Translations under genes and position numbers: made by a program
Origin: an uncultured Ruminococcus sp.
GTDB taxonomy: Bacteria; Bacillota; Clostridia; Oscillospirales; Ruminococcaceae
DNA: 52,655 nt
NCBI GenBank assembly: GCA_947345935.1
Contig: CAMZZN010000013.1
Span: 1 to 52,655 of the forward strand
Reading direction: 5' to 3'
Shown here: positions 7,311 to 15,310 of the stretch, piece after piece
How positions within the stretch are numbered: position 1 is the stretch's first letter
How the letters are laid out: every line of letters begins with the position of its first letter
Notes under the pieces: generated by a model
What the model saw: the letters and a program-made list of their open reading frames with translations, nothing else
The model's database searches: none
Told to the model about the DNA's origin: nothing

Positions 7311-9353
7311 TCATCCTATTCTGCTGACTATGGAGCACAACAGCACACCAACGACAAGAGGAACTATCACACTCACGGCAGTCCATTTCAGGCTGCCGGT
7401 TTCTTTTTTTATCGTCATGCAGGTGGTGGCGCACGGGAAATGGAACAGGGTGAAAATTATCATGCATACCGCCGTCGTCAGATCCCAGCCGTTGTCTGTA
7501 AGTATATGGCGCAGCTCCGACGTATCGGCAATTTCGGTCAGACTTCCCTGTGCAAGATATGCCATAAGGATTATAGGCACAACGATCTCATTTGCAGGAA
7601 ACCCAAGTATAAATCCGAGAATAATTACGCCGTCCAGCCCGATAAATCTGCCGAAAGGATCGAGAAACTCAGAAGCGTGTGCAAGCAGTGATTTGTCTCC
7701 GGCGTCCACGTTGGCAAGTATCCATATAATAAGTCCGCATGGAGCAGCGGCGGCGCAAGCCCTTATCAGTACAAAGATAGTTCTGTCGAAAATAGAACGA
7801 ATGAGTACCTTTCCTATCTGTGGACGGCGGTAAGGCGGCAGTTCAAGAGTAAAGGAGGAGGGAATTCCTTTAAGAACAGTAACCGACAGCAGTTTTGATA
7901 CCAGAAATGTCATAAGTACGCCAAGAAGAATGACCGCAAGGAGAACGACCGCCGACAGCACCGAGGAAAATTTGCCGGTAGCAGTAACGAAGAACATAGT
8001 GATAATGGCTATTATCGTGGGAAAACGTCCATTGCATGGAACAAGACTGTTGGTTATCACGGCTATAAGACGCTCACGCTTCGAGTCGATTATCCGGCAT
8101 CCAGTAACGCCGCAGGCATTGCAGCCGAACCCCATCGCCATAGTTATAGCCTGTTTTCCGCAGGCGCCCGAACACCGAAAGCATCGGTCAAGATTAAAGG
8201 CTATACGGGGCAGATATCCGGCGTCCTCCAAAAGCGTAAACATGGGGAAAAATATAGCCATAGGCGGCAGCATTACCGAAACCACCCACGCCAGAACCTT
8301 ATACACGCCCTGAATGAGAACTCCCTCAAGCCATCCGGGAGCTCCGGCAGAAACAAGTCCCTCTGACATTTTGTCTCCCAGAGCAAAAAGACAGTTTCCA
8401 AGAATCTCCGAAGGGTAATTCGCACCGGCGACCGTGATCCACATAACGAGAGCCAGAAGAAGCAGCATGGCCGGAACTCCAAAACGTCGGCTGAGAAATA
8501 TCCTGTCCAGTTTTCTGTCACGTCTGTACGGAGAACCTTTTGTGCTTCTCACGGCAAGCCTGGCTATCTCACGGCTGCGCTCAACGTCGGCAGTGATTAT
8601 GCAGTCGGCTATCTTCTCCTTTGTATAGCCTTTTTCGGAAAGTTCCGCCAGAATTCCATTTATTTCATCACCGACAACGATCTCCGTTCCCTCGTACTCT
8701 GACGCTTTACGGAGAAATTCCTCATCTCCGGTCAGGATACGCAGCGAAACGGTTCTCTTTGAGAGCTTCCTGATATAATCGAGCTTTGCGTCGATCATGG
8801 CGGCTGCGGATTCAATATTCTCCGGAAGCGCTGTATGTACGCTGATCTTTTTTACCGGTTCTCCGACAAGAGTACAAAGACGGCTGCACATTTCACGTAT
8901 TCCCTTGCCGCTGCGTGCGGTAACGCCGGAAACGGGAACGCCAAGCAGCTGTTCCAGAAGTTCAAGATCAATGCGCAGTCCCTTTGCCTTTGCCTCGTCG
9001 AGAAGATTGACGCATACCATTGTTCTGGGCGCCGACTCAATGATTTGCAGTACAAGATTGAGATTGCGTTCCAGACACGTAGCGTCGCACACTACAACGA
9101 CCGCTTCCGCACCGCCGAAGCATATAAAATCTCTTGCCGCCGCCTCTTCTGCCGAATTGGCACGAAGAGAATAAGCGCCCGGAATATCTGCAAGTATAAA
9201 ATTTACCCCATCGTGCTCAAAGTGTCCCTCGGCTGCCGACACTGTTTTGCCCGCCCAGTTTCCGGTATGCTGTTTCATTCCTGTCAGTTCATTGAAAACT
9301 GTTGATTTACCCACGTTAGGATTTCCTGCCAAGGCTACCAGATGTTCCACCAT
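7311..9353 (-). CDS. feoB: Ferrous iron transport protein B
   Basis: FeoB is the Fe(II) transporter of the inner membrane with a cytosolic G domain. The N-terminus shows GNPNVGKST (10-18), the DIPGAYSL switch region and the NLLDEA guanine-specificity motif. The membrane part follows from about residue 280 with several hydrophobic segments and the conserved GFGCNACG. An ATG at 9365 gives four extra residues but has no ribosome binding site; GGAGGT is placed 5 bases before the ATG at 9353, so this start is chosen (680 residues). No feoA is adjacent on either side. Upstream lies a structured repeat whose inverted repeat contributes a TTGACA on the minus strand at 9389-9394, though no good -10 box follows. 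Confidence 0.95.
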   Translation of the reverse strand: MVEHLVALAGNPNVGKSTVFNELTGMKQHTGNWAGKTVSAAEGHFEHDGVNFILADIPGAYSLRANSAEEAAARDFICFGGAEAVVVVCDATCLERNLNLVLQIIESAPRTMVCVNLLDEAKAKGLRIDLELLEQLLGVPVSGVTARSGKGIREMCSRLCTLVGEPVKKISVHTALPENIESAAAMIDAKLDYIRKLSKRTVSLRILTGDEEFLRKASEYEGTEIVVGDEINGILAELSEKGYTKEKIADCIITADVERSREIARLAVRSTKGSPYRRDRKLDRIFLSRRFGVPAMLLLLALVMWITVAGANYPSEILGNCLFALGDKMSEGLVSAGAPGWLEGVLIQGVYKVLAWVVSVMLPPMAIFFPMFTLLEDAGYLPRIAFNLDRCFRCSGACGKQAITMAMGFGCNACGVTGCRIIDSKRERLIAVITNSLVPCNGRFPTIIAIITMFFVTATGKFSSVLSAVVLLAVILLGVLMTFLVSKLLSVTVLKGIPSSFTLELPPYRRPQIGKVLIRSIFDRTIFVLIRACAAAAPCGLIIWILANVDAGDKSLLAHASEFLDPFGRFIGLDGVIILGFILGFPANEIVVPIILMAYLAQGSLTEIADTSELRHILTDNGWDLTTAVCMIIFTLFHFPCATTCMTIKKETGSLKWTAVSVIVPLVVGVLLCSIVSRIG

Positions 9354-9382
9354 TGCGACCTCCATAAGATTTTTTAGGGAAT

Positions 9383-9576
9383 CAATGCTGTCAAATTAAG
9401 TGGGGACGCCGTCCCCACACCCCTGCCAAAGGGTGAATCCACCCTTTGGAAACCCGTTATTAATTATTTTTATTACCTCGTAAAGAGGTAATAAAAATAA
9501 TTAGAGCGAATGCTCATAGAGTAACGCCCTCTTGATAAGGGCATGAAGAACAGGATTCCTTAAATTAACAGCATTG
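9383..9576 (+). repeat. Structured dispersed element, copy a (type I ends)
   Basis: Terminal inverted repeats of 17 bases (9383-9399 against 9560-9576, 15 matches, CAATGCTGT core) enclose three hairpins. H1 is GTGGGGAC/GTCCCCAC (9400-9407, 9411-9418). H2 is a 9-bp stem (9426-9434, 9441-9449) built on CCAAAGGG. H3 is a perfect 19-bp stem with a 5-base loop (9461-9479, 9485-9503). The same layout with different stem sequences recurs at eight other places in the window. It fills the space between recR and feoB and holds no gene. Confidence 0.85.
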
Positions 9577-9647
9577 TTCAAAAAATTACTAATCAGATCA
9601 ATGATCCCTTAGCATTATATGCCGCAAATCAGACTTTCGACACAATT

Positions 9648-9693
9648 AAAACGGGTTCCCAAAGGCTGGTTTTATCCTTTGGAAACCCGTTTT
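9648..9693 (-). terminator. Long hairpin terminator downstream of recR
   Basis: An 18-bp stem with one mismatch (9648-9665 with 9676-9693) and a 10-base loop lies 8 bases beyond the recR stop. On the minus strand it ends in CCCGTTTTAATT. The stem contains CCTTTGGAAACCCG, the same string as the H2-H3 junction of the dispersed elements, so it may be a solo remnant of one serving as terminator. It could work in both directions. Confidence 0.75.
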
Positions 9694-9701
9694 AAAAAAT
9701 T

Positions 9702-10304
9702 TTACATATCATTTCTGTTTTCAAGCGCTTTATATAACGTTATCTCGTCGGCATATTCAAGAATGCCGCCGACGGGAAGCCCGAACGCAAGCCTGGTGAC
9801 CTTTATTCCCATAGGCTTGAGAAGTCCTGCGATATACATTGCCGTCGCATCCCCCTCTACCGTGGGATTGGTCGCCATAATGACCTCCTCCACACCGCCT
9901 GCCGATATTCGCCCCAGCAGTTCTCTTATCCTGAGCCTGTCCGGCGTGATGCCATCCATAGGCGACAACAGTCCGTGCAGCACGTGATACACTCCATTAT
10001 ATTCCCTTGTCCTCTCAAAAGCCGTAACATCCTTTGGACTTTCCACAACGCATATCACTCTGTGGTCACGCTCATCGTCGCTGCATATGGGACATATCTC
10101 CCTCTCCGTCAGATTCTGACAGCACTTGCAGCTGCGAACGTTTTTCTTTGCGTCTATAAGAGCCTGTGCGAAATCCTCCACAGACTCCTCGTCCATTGAC
10201 ATAACGTGATAGGCAAGCCTCTGCGCCGATTTCATGCCGATACCGGGAAGAGACGCAAACTTTTCCGCTAAGATAACAAGGGGAAGCGCATTATGATCCG
10301 CCAT
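9702..10304 (-). CDS. recR: Recombination mediator RecR
   Basis: RecR works with RecF and RecO to load RecA at gaps. The 200-residue protein has the helix-hairpin-helix (LPGIGMKSAQRLAYH), a four-cysteine zinc site (C59, C62, C71, C74), a Toprim domain (VICVVESPKDVTAFE) and the Walker-like tail TRLAFGLPVGGILEYAD. Length is typical. It is the last gene of the ffs-dnaX-ybaB-recR set, starting 6 bases after ybaB, with GATAGGA as ribosome binding site. Confidence 0.97.
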   Translation of the reverse strand: MADHNALPLVILAEKFASLPGIGMKSAQRLAYHVMSMDEESVEDFAQALIDAKKNVRSCKCCQNLTEREICPICSDDERDHRVICVVESPKDVTAFERTREYNGVYHVLHGLLSPMDGITPDRLRIRELLGRISAGGVEEVIMATNPTVEGDATAMYIAGLLKPMGIKVTRLAFGLPVGGILEYADEITLYKALENRNDM

Positions 10305-10309
10305 TCCTA

Positions 10310-10657
10310 TCAGAACAGACCCGGAAGAGAAACGCCTCCGGTGATCTTGCTCATTTCGCTCTCCGTCGTAGTTTCAACATTATTGACAGCCTCGTTTACA
10401 GCGCTGATTATAAGATCCTGGAGCATGTCTATATCCTCCGGGTCAACGACCTCCGGCTTTATAGTAAGAGACTTGACAGTCTTTTTTCCGGTAACAGTCA
10501 CTTCAACCGCTCCGCCGCCGGCTGTTGCAGAAAACTCTCTCTCCTCGATATCTTCCTGAAGCTCGGTGATCTGATCCTGCATCTTCTGAGCCTGCTTTAT
10601 CATCTGGTTCATGTTCTGAGCGCCGCCGCCCATATTCTTTGGAATTCTTGCTTTCAT
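10310..10657 (-). CDS. ybaB: Nucleoid-associated protein, YbaB/EbfC family
   Basis: This 115-residue DNA-binding protein of the YbaB/EbfC family lies, as usual, between dnaX and recR. It has the family's Gly/Met/Gln-rich start (GGGAQNMNQMIKQAQKMQ), the central FSATAGGGAVEVTVTGKK strand pair and the C-terminal helix DLIISAVNEAVN. It forms dimers that bind DNA with little sequence preference. A good AAGGAG precedes the ATG. Confidence 0.93.
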   Translation of the reverse strand: MKARIPKNMGGGAQNMNQMIKQAQKMQDQITELQEDIEEREFSATAGGGAVEVTVTGKKTVKSLTIKPEVVDPEDIDMLQDLIISAVNEAVNNVETTTESEMSKITGGVSLPGLF

Positions 10658-10699
10658 TTTAATTTCTCCTTATTGATGATTTTACCGTTTTTCCGGTAT

Positions 10700-12304
10700 T
10701 TACGAATTATCAACAGCAGTTTCAATATTGCTGTCAATTGCCTTTTTTATAAGCTGTTCCGCCATGCTCTTCTGCTGATCTACCGTTGTGGCGCATCTGG
10801 CACGGATAAGGTATTTCTGTCCGAGAACACGGCTGATAGTTTCGCCGAGCGCAAGAGCGTTTTCTTTTACCTTAAACAGCGTGATGAAAAATCGGTTCTG
10901 GGAAGTGATAAATATCACGTTTCCTGCCGTTGCCGCCACAGAACCGTCAAGACTGCCTGCCACGGCTGGGCTTACCTTTCTGAATTCCTCCAGCACCTCT
11001 TCCCAGCGTGCGCACGGACGCAGATCCTCCGGACGGAGCTTTTTCAGATCGACATTAGGCGCAGGATCAGCCTCCGAAACAGGATTTGAAGCCGTAAGAA
11101 CTTCACGTTCCTTTCCTGCCGCAGCAGCCGGAACAGTCCGTGGAACAGAATTCAGTCTGTCCTCCAACTTTTTTATTTTATCATAAATTTCAGAATTGTC
11201 AATAGTATCCGCATGATTTTTCCTGCCGGAGCACATGATTATCAGCGTCATTTCAAATTCCACACGTTTATTCATTGCTCTCTGCATACGCTCACGGCAC
11301 TCCTGAAGCATAGTCAGGCGATCCATTACGGTTTCAAGCTCCATTTTACCGGAAAGTGATCTGAGTCTTTCCAGTTCGTCCGGCATACATACGATAAGAC
11401 TTTCCGCCGTTTCCGGCGAAACCTTCAGAAGCATTATATTACGGAGCTGAGAGGTAAGTTCCTCGCACAGCCTTGTAAGATCTTTCGACATATCGTACAG
11501 TTCCCCGGTTATGGAAAGAGCCTTTGAAGCGTCGGAATCTGCCACGGCTTCAAGTATGCTGTAAAGGTAATCCCTGCCGGCTATCCCGGCAGATGAAGAA
11601 ACCGCCTCTGCGTCTATTACGTCGGCACAGGCTGAGCACTGATCCAGAAGTGAAACGGCGTCTCTCATGCCTCCGTCCGCCAGACGTGCGATAAGTCCTG
11701 CTCCGTCAGCGGTAAGGGCGATCCCCTCCTGCTGTGCGATATAGTTCAGCCGTGAGGCTATATCTTCCGGTCTTATTCGCCTGAAATCATAGCGCTGACA
11801 GCGTGAAGCAATGGTCGCCGGCACTTTATGGATTTCCGTGGTGGCAAGAATGAACTTGACATATGCCGGCGGTTCTTCCATGATTTTAAGCAGTGCGTTG
11901 AATGCACTGGACGACAGCATATGCACCTCGTCGATGATATAAATCTTGTACCGCCCACGCTCCGGCATATATACTGCGCCGTCACGTAGGTCACGGATAT
12001 CGTCAACACCATTGTTTGAGGCGGCGTCGATCTCGATTATATCCGTCAGTGCGCCGCTGTCGGCGTCACGGCAGATATCGCATTCAAGGCAGGGGTTTCC
12101 GTCTTTCATATGACGGCAATTGACGGCTTTGGCAAGTATTCTGGCGCAGGTGGTCTTTCCTGTGCCCCTTGAACCTGTAAACAGATAGGCATGAGCTGTT
12201 TTTCCGCTTATTATCTGATTTTTCAGCGTTTCGGTCGTTTGCTGCTGAGATATTACGTCGTCAAACGTCATCGGACGCCATTTGCGATATAAAGCCTTAT
12301 ACAA
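10700..12304 (-). CDS. dnaX: DNA polymerase III subunits tau/gamma
   Basis: DnaX is the clamp-loader ATPase of the replicase. From a TTG start at 12304 it has 534 residues: YKALYRKWRP start, Walker A GSRGTGKTT (44-52), zinc cysteines C63, C72, C75, C78, Walker B region DEVHMLSS, sensor SRCQRYDFRR, then domains III to V. The frame is open to an ATG at 12409, but that extension is the SRP RNA gene read as protein. AAAGGAGG ends 7 bases before the TTG at 12304, and a second TTG at 12310 is too close to it. At codons 378-379 the reading frame contains A AAA AAG; a -1 shift there would end 21 codons later and yield a gamma-like short form. Confidence 0.95.
   Translation of the reverse strand: MYKALYRKWRPMTFDDVISQQQTTETLKNQIISGKTAHAYLFTGSRGTGKTTCARILAKAVNCRHMKDGNPCLECDICRDADSGALTDIIEIDAASNNGVDDIRDLRDGAVYMPERGRYKIYIIDEVHMLSSSAFNALLKIMEEPPAYVKFILATTEIHKVPATIASRCQRYDFRRIRPEDIASRLNYIAQQEGIALTADGAGLIARLADGGMRDAVSLLDQCSACADVIDAEAVSSSAGIAGRDYLYSILEAVADSDASKALSITGELYDMSKDLTRLCEELTSQLRNIMLLKVSPETAESLIVCMPDELERLRSLSGKMELETVMDRLTMLQECRERMQRAMNKRVEFEMTLIIMCSGRKNHADTIDNSEIYDKIKKLEDRLNSVPRTVPAAAAGKEREVLTASNPVSEADPAPNVDLKKLRPEDLRPCARWEEVLEEFRKVSPAVAGSLDGSVAATAGNVIFITSQNRFFITLFKVKENALALGETISRVLGQKYLIRARCATTVDQQKSMAEQLIKKAIDSNIETAVDNS
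11168..11174 (-). other. A AAA AAG slippery heptamer in dnaX, candidate -1 frameshift site
   Basis: On the coding strand the codons are ATA AAA AAG, giving the in-phase heptamer used by Escherichia coli dnaX to make gamma. It falls after domain III, where gamma should end. After a -1 shift the frame reads 21 codons starting Val-Gly-Gly and stops at TGA. No Shine-Dalgarno-like stimulator is evident upstream and only a weak hairpin follows, so the site is a candidate only. Confidence 0.4.
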
Positions 12305-12331
12305 GTTCAAGCCTCCTTTATTAACAAAAAA

Positions 12332-12457
12332 TTCCGGAACATAGATGTGCAGGCTTGCTGCGGCACACAACACGCACCGCTTAATGCTGCTCGGTCTCCC
12401 GCCTGACATGGTTCACGGGGTCTTGTTGCACAGGGCCCACACATCTATATTTCGGAA
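12332..12457 (-). ncRNA. ffs: Signal recognition particle RNA, small bacterial type
   Basis: Read on the minus strand, this segment contains the SRP RNA apex with the conserved GUGAACC, AUGUCAGG, the GGGAGAC tetraloop region and GAGCAGCA. The ends pair in a long helix (CCGAAATATAGATGTG with CACATCTATGTTCCGG). The RNA binds Ffh and targets nascent membrane proteins. It lies just upstream of dnaX, the common position in Firmicutes, and has its own consensus promoter. Exact ends are estimated from the outer helix; the primary transcript probably starts near 12500. Confidence 0.93.
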
Positions 12458-12507
12458 TTTACTTGCTGTAATCTCCAGATCGAGCCGATAATTATGCTCT
12501 GTAGTTT

Positions 12508-12536
12508 ATTATATCATACAATTTTCCGTTTGTCAA
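12508..12536 (-). promoter_or_regulatory. Consensus promoter of ffs (and probably dnaX)
   Basis: On the minus strand TTGACA (12531-12536) and TATAAT (12508-12513) are perfect and 17 bases apart. They point into the SRP RNA gene. Confidence 0.9.
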
Positions 12537-12559
12537 GAATTTTTTTATCTGACTGGCAC

Positions 12560-12864
12560 GGCATCTGCATTTATTTCTATTCACGTTTATAAAGGGGGAC
12601 GCCGCTCCTAACAGTCGCCCGTAGTCTCACCTGTCGGTTCGGTCGGTGCTTCTCGCTTTGCGAGAGGTCTCCACCGGAGACCCGCACCCCTCTGTCACTG
12701 CGTGACATCTTCCCACACTGTGGGGAGTCACCCTTTGGAAACCCATTATTGATTCTTTACAATCCCCACAAGGGGGATTGTCAAACAGAAAATATTTCCT
12801 TTAACAGAAATTTAAAGAAACAAAATCCCTTTTATAATCATAATAAAAAATAAATACTGCTGCC
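12560..12864 (+). repeat. Structured dispersed element, copy b (type II ends, long module)
   Basis: Left end GGCATCTGCATTTATTTCTATT and the inverted right end (AAATAAATACTGCTGCC region) match the type II ends of copies d, e and g. In place of H1 and the left arm of H2 it carries the long GC-rich module of small palindromes (CTCGCTTTGCGAG, GGTCTCCACCGGAGACC, TGTCACTGCGTGACA). The right arm of the last hairpin H3 is damaged after GGGGGATTGT, the only such case here. The tail ATTTAAAGAAACAAAATC is shared with copies e and g. No gene is seen between ffs and the GH95 promoter. Confidence 0.8.
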
Positions 12865-12891
12865 CTATACCTGACTGAAAACTAAAAAAGT

Positions 12892-12920
12892 TTGCATATA
12901 ATAAAAAAGTGTGATATAAT
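12892..12920 (+). promoter_or_regulatory. Promoter of the GH95-GH26 operon
   Basis: TTGCAT (12892-12897), 17-base spacer and a perfect TATAAT (12915-12920) precede the GH95 start by about 68 bases. It lies directly beyond the right end of element copy b. Confidence 0.8.
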
Positions 12921-12988
12921 GTAAATTAATATATTGAACTCCGATGCAAGCTGCAGCGGCGTTCACGGGTAAAGAGAGGAGCATACAT

Positions 12989-15298
12989 ATGAATAAGGAA
13001 ACAATTCTTGAATACAACGCCCCGGCAGAGGACTTCAACAGTGCGCTTCCCGTCGGAAACGGCAGGATAGGCGGAATGATCTTCGGCGGTGCTGTCGACG
13101 AACTCATCAGGCTCAACGAGGATTCATTCTGGTCGGGCGGTCTCCGGCACAGGGTAAATCCGGATGCAAGGGAAGGTCTTGAAGAGGTTCGTGCTCTGCT
13201 GAAAGACGGAAATATCCCGGACGCCGAAAAGATAGCCTTTGAAAAGATGCAGGGCGTTACCCCTGAAATGCGCCGATATCTGCCCCTCGGTGATCTCAGG
13301 CTGCACATGGATCTCGGCGGCAAGGCAAAGGAATACCGCCGCAGCCTTGATCTTGAAAACGCCTGCGCCGAAGTCGGTTTCAGCGTAAACGGACTCAATA
13401 TCGTCCGCTCGGTTTTCGTCTCCGCCCCCGACAACGTTATGGTCGTAAAGATATCCGCCGATTCTCCGGCTTCATTAAATCTTGAATGCTCTATCGGTGG
13501 ACGTGACGACAATTACGACGACAACCGCCCATGCGGCAAAAATATGATTCTGTATACCGGCGGAAACAGCGGAATATCGTTTGCCGCAGTTCTCGGAGCA
13601 ACTGCACATGGTGGAACTCTCAGAACGCTCGGCGGAAAGATATCCGTTAAAAATGCCGACGAAGTAATGCTGATACTCTCCGTAAGAACCAACTTTTACG
13701 GCGAAAATTATATAGAATCGGCTGAGGTGGACGCCGAAATGGCTTTACAATGTCAGTGGGATGAGCTTTACTACCGTCATGTCTGCGACTACCGTGAGCT
13801 TTTTGACCGTGTGGAACTTGAACTCAACGACAACAGTGAAGCTCAAATCGGAGATATGACTACGGACGAGCGTCTGGAACGCCTCAGGGGAGACGAAATG
13901 GATAGCAGGGAATGTCTGCGGCTTATCCATGACAATAAACTCATACAGCTTTACTTCAATTACGGAAGATATCTGATGATCTCCGCCAGCCGTCCCGGAA
14001 CGCAGCCTATGAATCTTCAGGGTATCTGGAACGAGGATATGCAGCCTATCTGGGGCAGCCGCTACACGGTGAACGTAAATATGCAGATGAACTACTGGTG
14101 CGCCGAAAGCTGCAATCTTCCGGAATGTCACCTGCCCCTTTTCGATCTGGCAGAACGCATCTGCGAAAACGGCAGGATAACGGCAAAGGAAATGTACGGC
14201 GCAACAAAGGGCTTCGTCTGTCATCACAATACGGATATATGGGGAGACTCCGCTCCTGCCGATCTCTGGATGCCGGCTACGGTCTGGCCTATGGGCGGCG
14301 CATGGCTTGCTCTGCATATCTTTGAGCACTACGAGTATACCCTTGACAGGGAGTTTCTTGAAGAAAAATATCATATACTGAAAGAAGCAGCCGAATTCTT
14401 CGTTCAGTACCTCACCGAGGACGGCAAAGGACGTCTGGTGACCTGCCCGTCGGTCTCACCGGAAAACACATATCTCACAGACAAGGGAGTCAAGGGCAGT
14501 CTCTGCATCGGTCCTTCAATGGATTCCCAGATAATTACCGTTCTTTTCGGCAGCGTCATTAAAGCCGCCGGCATACTTGACAGAGACAAGACGCTGGTGA
14601 AAAAACTGAAAAGTATACTTAAAAAGATACCCCAGCCGGAGATCGGAAAATACGGTCAGATCCAAGAATGGGCTGAGGATTACGACGAGGCTGAACCCGG
14701 TCACAGACACGTTTCACAGCTTTTTGCGCTGCATCCGGCAGATATCATCACGCCGCACAGCACGCCGAGACTTGCCGACGCCGCAAGAGCTACCCTGGTG
14801 CGCCGGCTTATACACGGCGGCGGAAATATGGGCTGGAGCTGCGCATGGATAGCCAATATGTGGGCAAGACTATATGACGGAAGAATGGTCTACGAAAACA
14901 TCAAGCAGATACTGGTCAACTTCACTAACCCCAATCTTCTCAACACACATCCGCCGTTCCAGATAGACGGAAACTTCGGCGGCGTTTCTGCAATCACAGA
15001 AGCTCTGCTCCAGAGCTGCAGCGGCGAGATAAATCTTCTGCCCGCCCTCCCGGATGAGTGGAGCTGCGGCAGCGTTAAGGGGCTCCGGGCAAAGGGAGGC
15101 TTCTCCGTGTCGATAGAGTGGAAGAACGGAAAGCTTAGTTCTGCTGAGATAACCTCCGGTCTCGGCGGTCAGTGCCGTCTCCGTGCCAATTGTGTTGTAA
15201 GCGTTCTTTGCCGGGGAGAAAGCGTAGATTCAAAAATCGAAAACGATGTGATCGTATTCGGTACCGCCGCCGGAAATACGTACACGGTCAAAGCTTAA
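12989..15298 (+). CDS. Glycoside hydrolase family 95 (alpha-L-fucosidase or alpha-L-galactosidase)
   Basis: GH95 enzymes remove alpha-1,2-linked L-fucose or L-galactose, for example from xyloglucan side chains, by inversion. The 769-residue protein has the N-terminal [16 protein letters not shown]...[10 protein letters not shown] signature and the three catalytic regions: N362 and N364 in [12 protein letters not shown]492 in [10 protein letters not shown] and D660 in QIDGNFGG, which match the asparagine pair, acid and aspartate of the bifidobacterial enzyme. There is no signal peptide, so it acts in the cytoplasm on imported oligosaccharides. The frame is open to an earlier start at 12944, but AGAGAGGA before the ATG at 12989 and the family's N-terminus fix the start. 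It heads a unit with the GH26 lipoprotein 12 bases later. Confidence 0.93.
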   Translation: MNKETILEYNAPAEDFNSALPVGNGRIGGMIFGGAVDELIRLNEDSFWSGGLRHRVNPDAREGLEEVRALLKDGNIPDAEKIAFEKMQGVTPEMRRYLPLGDLRLHMDLGGKAKEYRRSLDLENACAEVGFSVNGLNIVRSVFVSAPDNVMVVKISADSPASLNLECSIGGRDDNYDDNRPCGKNMILYTGGNSGISFAAVLGATAHGGTLRTLGGKISVKNADEVMLILSVRTNFYGENYIESAEVDAEMALQCQWDELYYRHVCDYRELFDRVELELNDNSEAQIGDMTTDERLERLRGDEMDSRECLRLIHDNKLIQLYFNYGRYLMISASRPGTQPMNLQGIWNEDMQPIWGSRYTVNVNMQMNYWCAESCNLPECHLPLFDLAERICENGRITAKEMYGATKGFVCHHNTDIWGDSAPADLWMPATVWPMGGAWLALHIFEHYEYTLDREFLEEKYHILKEAAEFFVQYLTEDGKGRLVTCPSVSPENTYLTDKGVKGSLCIGPSMDSQIITVLFGSVIKAAGILDRDKTLVKKLKSILKKIPQPEIGKYGQIQEWAEDYDEAEPGHRHVSQLFALHPADIITPHSTPRLADAARATLVRRLIHGGGNMGWSCAWIANMWARLYDGRMVYENIKQILVNFTNPNLLNTHPPFQIDGNFGGVSAITEALLQSCSGEINLLPALPDEWSCGSVKGLRAKGGFSVSIEWKNGKLSSAEITSGLGGQCRLRANCVVSVLCRGESVDSKIENDVIVFGTAAGNTYTVKA

Positions 15299-15310
15299 AG
15301 GAGCAGTAAA

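Noticed and set aside
7302..9305. Plus-strand frames of 120-170 codons across feoB
   Set aside because: All are shadows of feoB, which has complete GTPase and membrane motifs on the minus strand.
12305..12409. N-terminal extension of dnaX from an ATG at 12409
   Set aside because: The stretch is the SRP RNA gene on the same strand. A strong ribosome binding site and the conserved DnaX N-terminus point to the TTG at 12304.
12865..13512. 215-codon open frame on the minus strand
   Set aside because: It runs antisense to the well-supported GH95 gene, is Ser/Pro/Arg-rich and has no ribosome binding site or domain.
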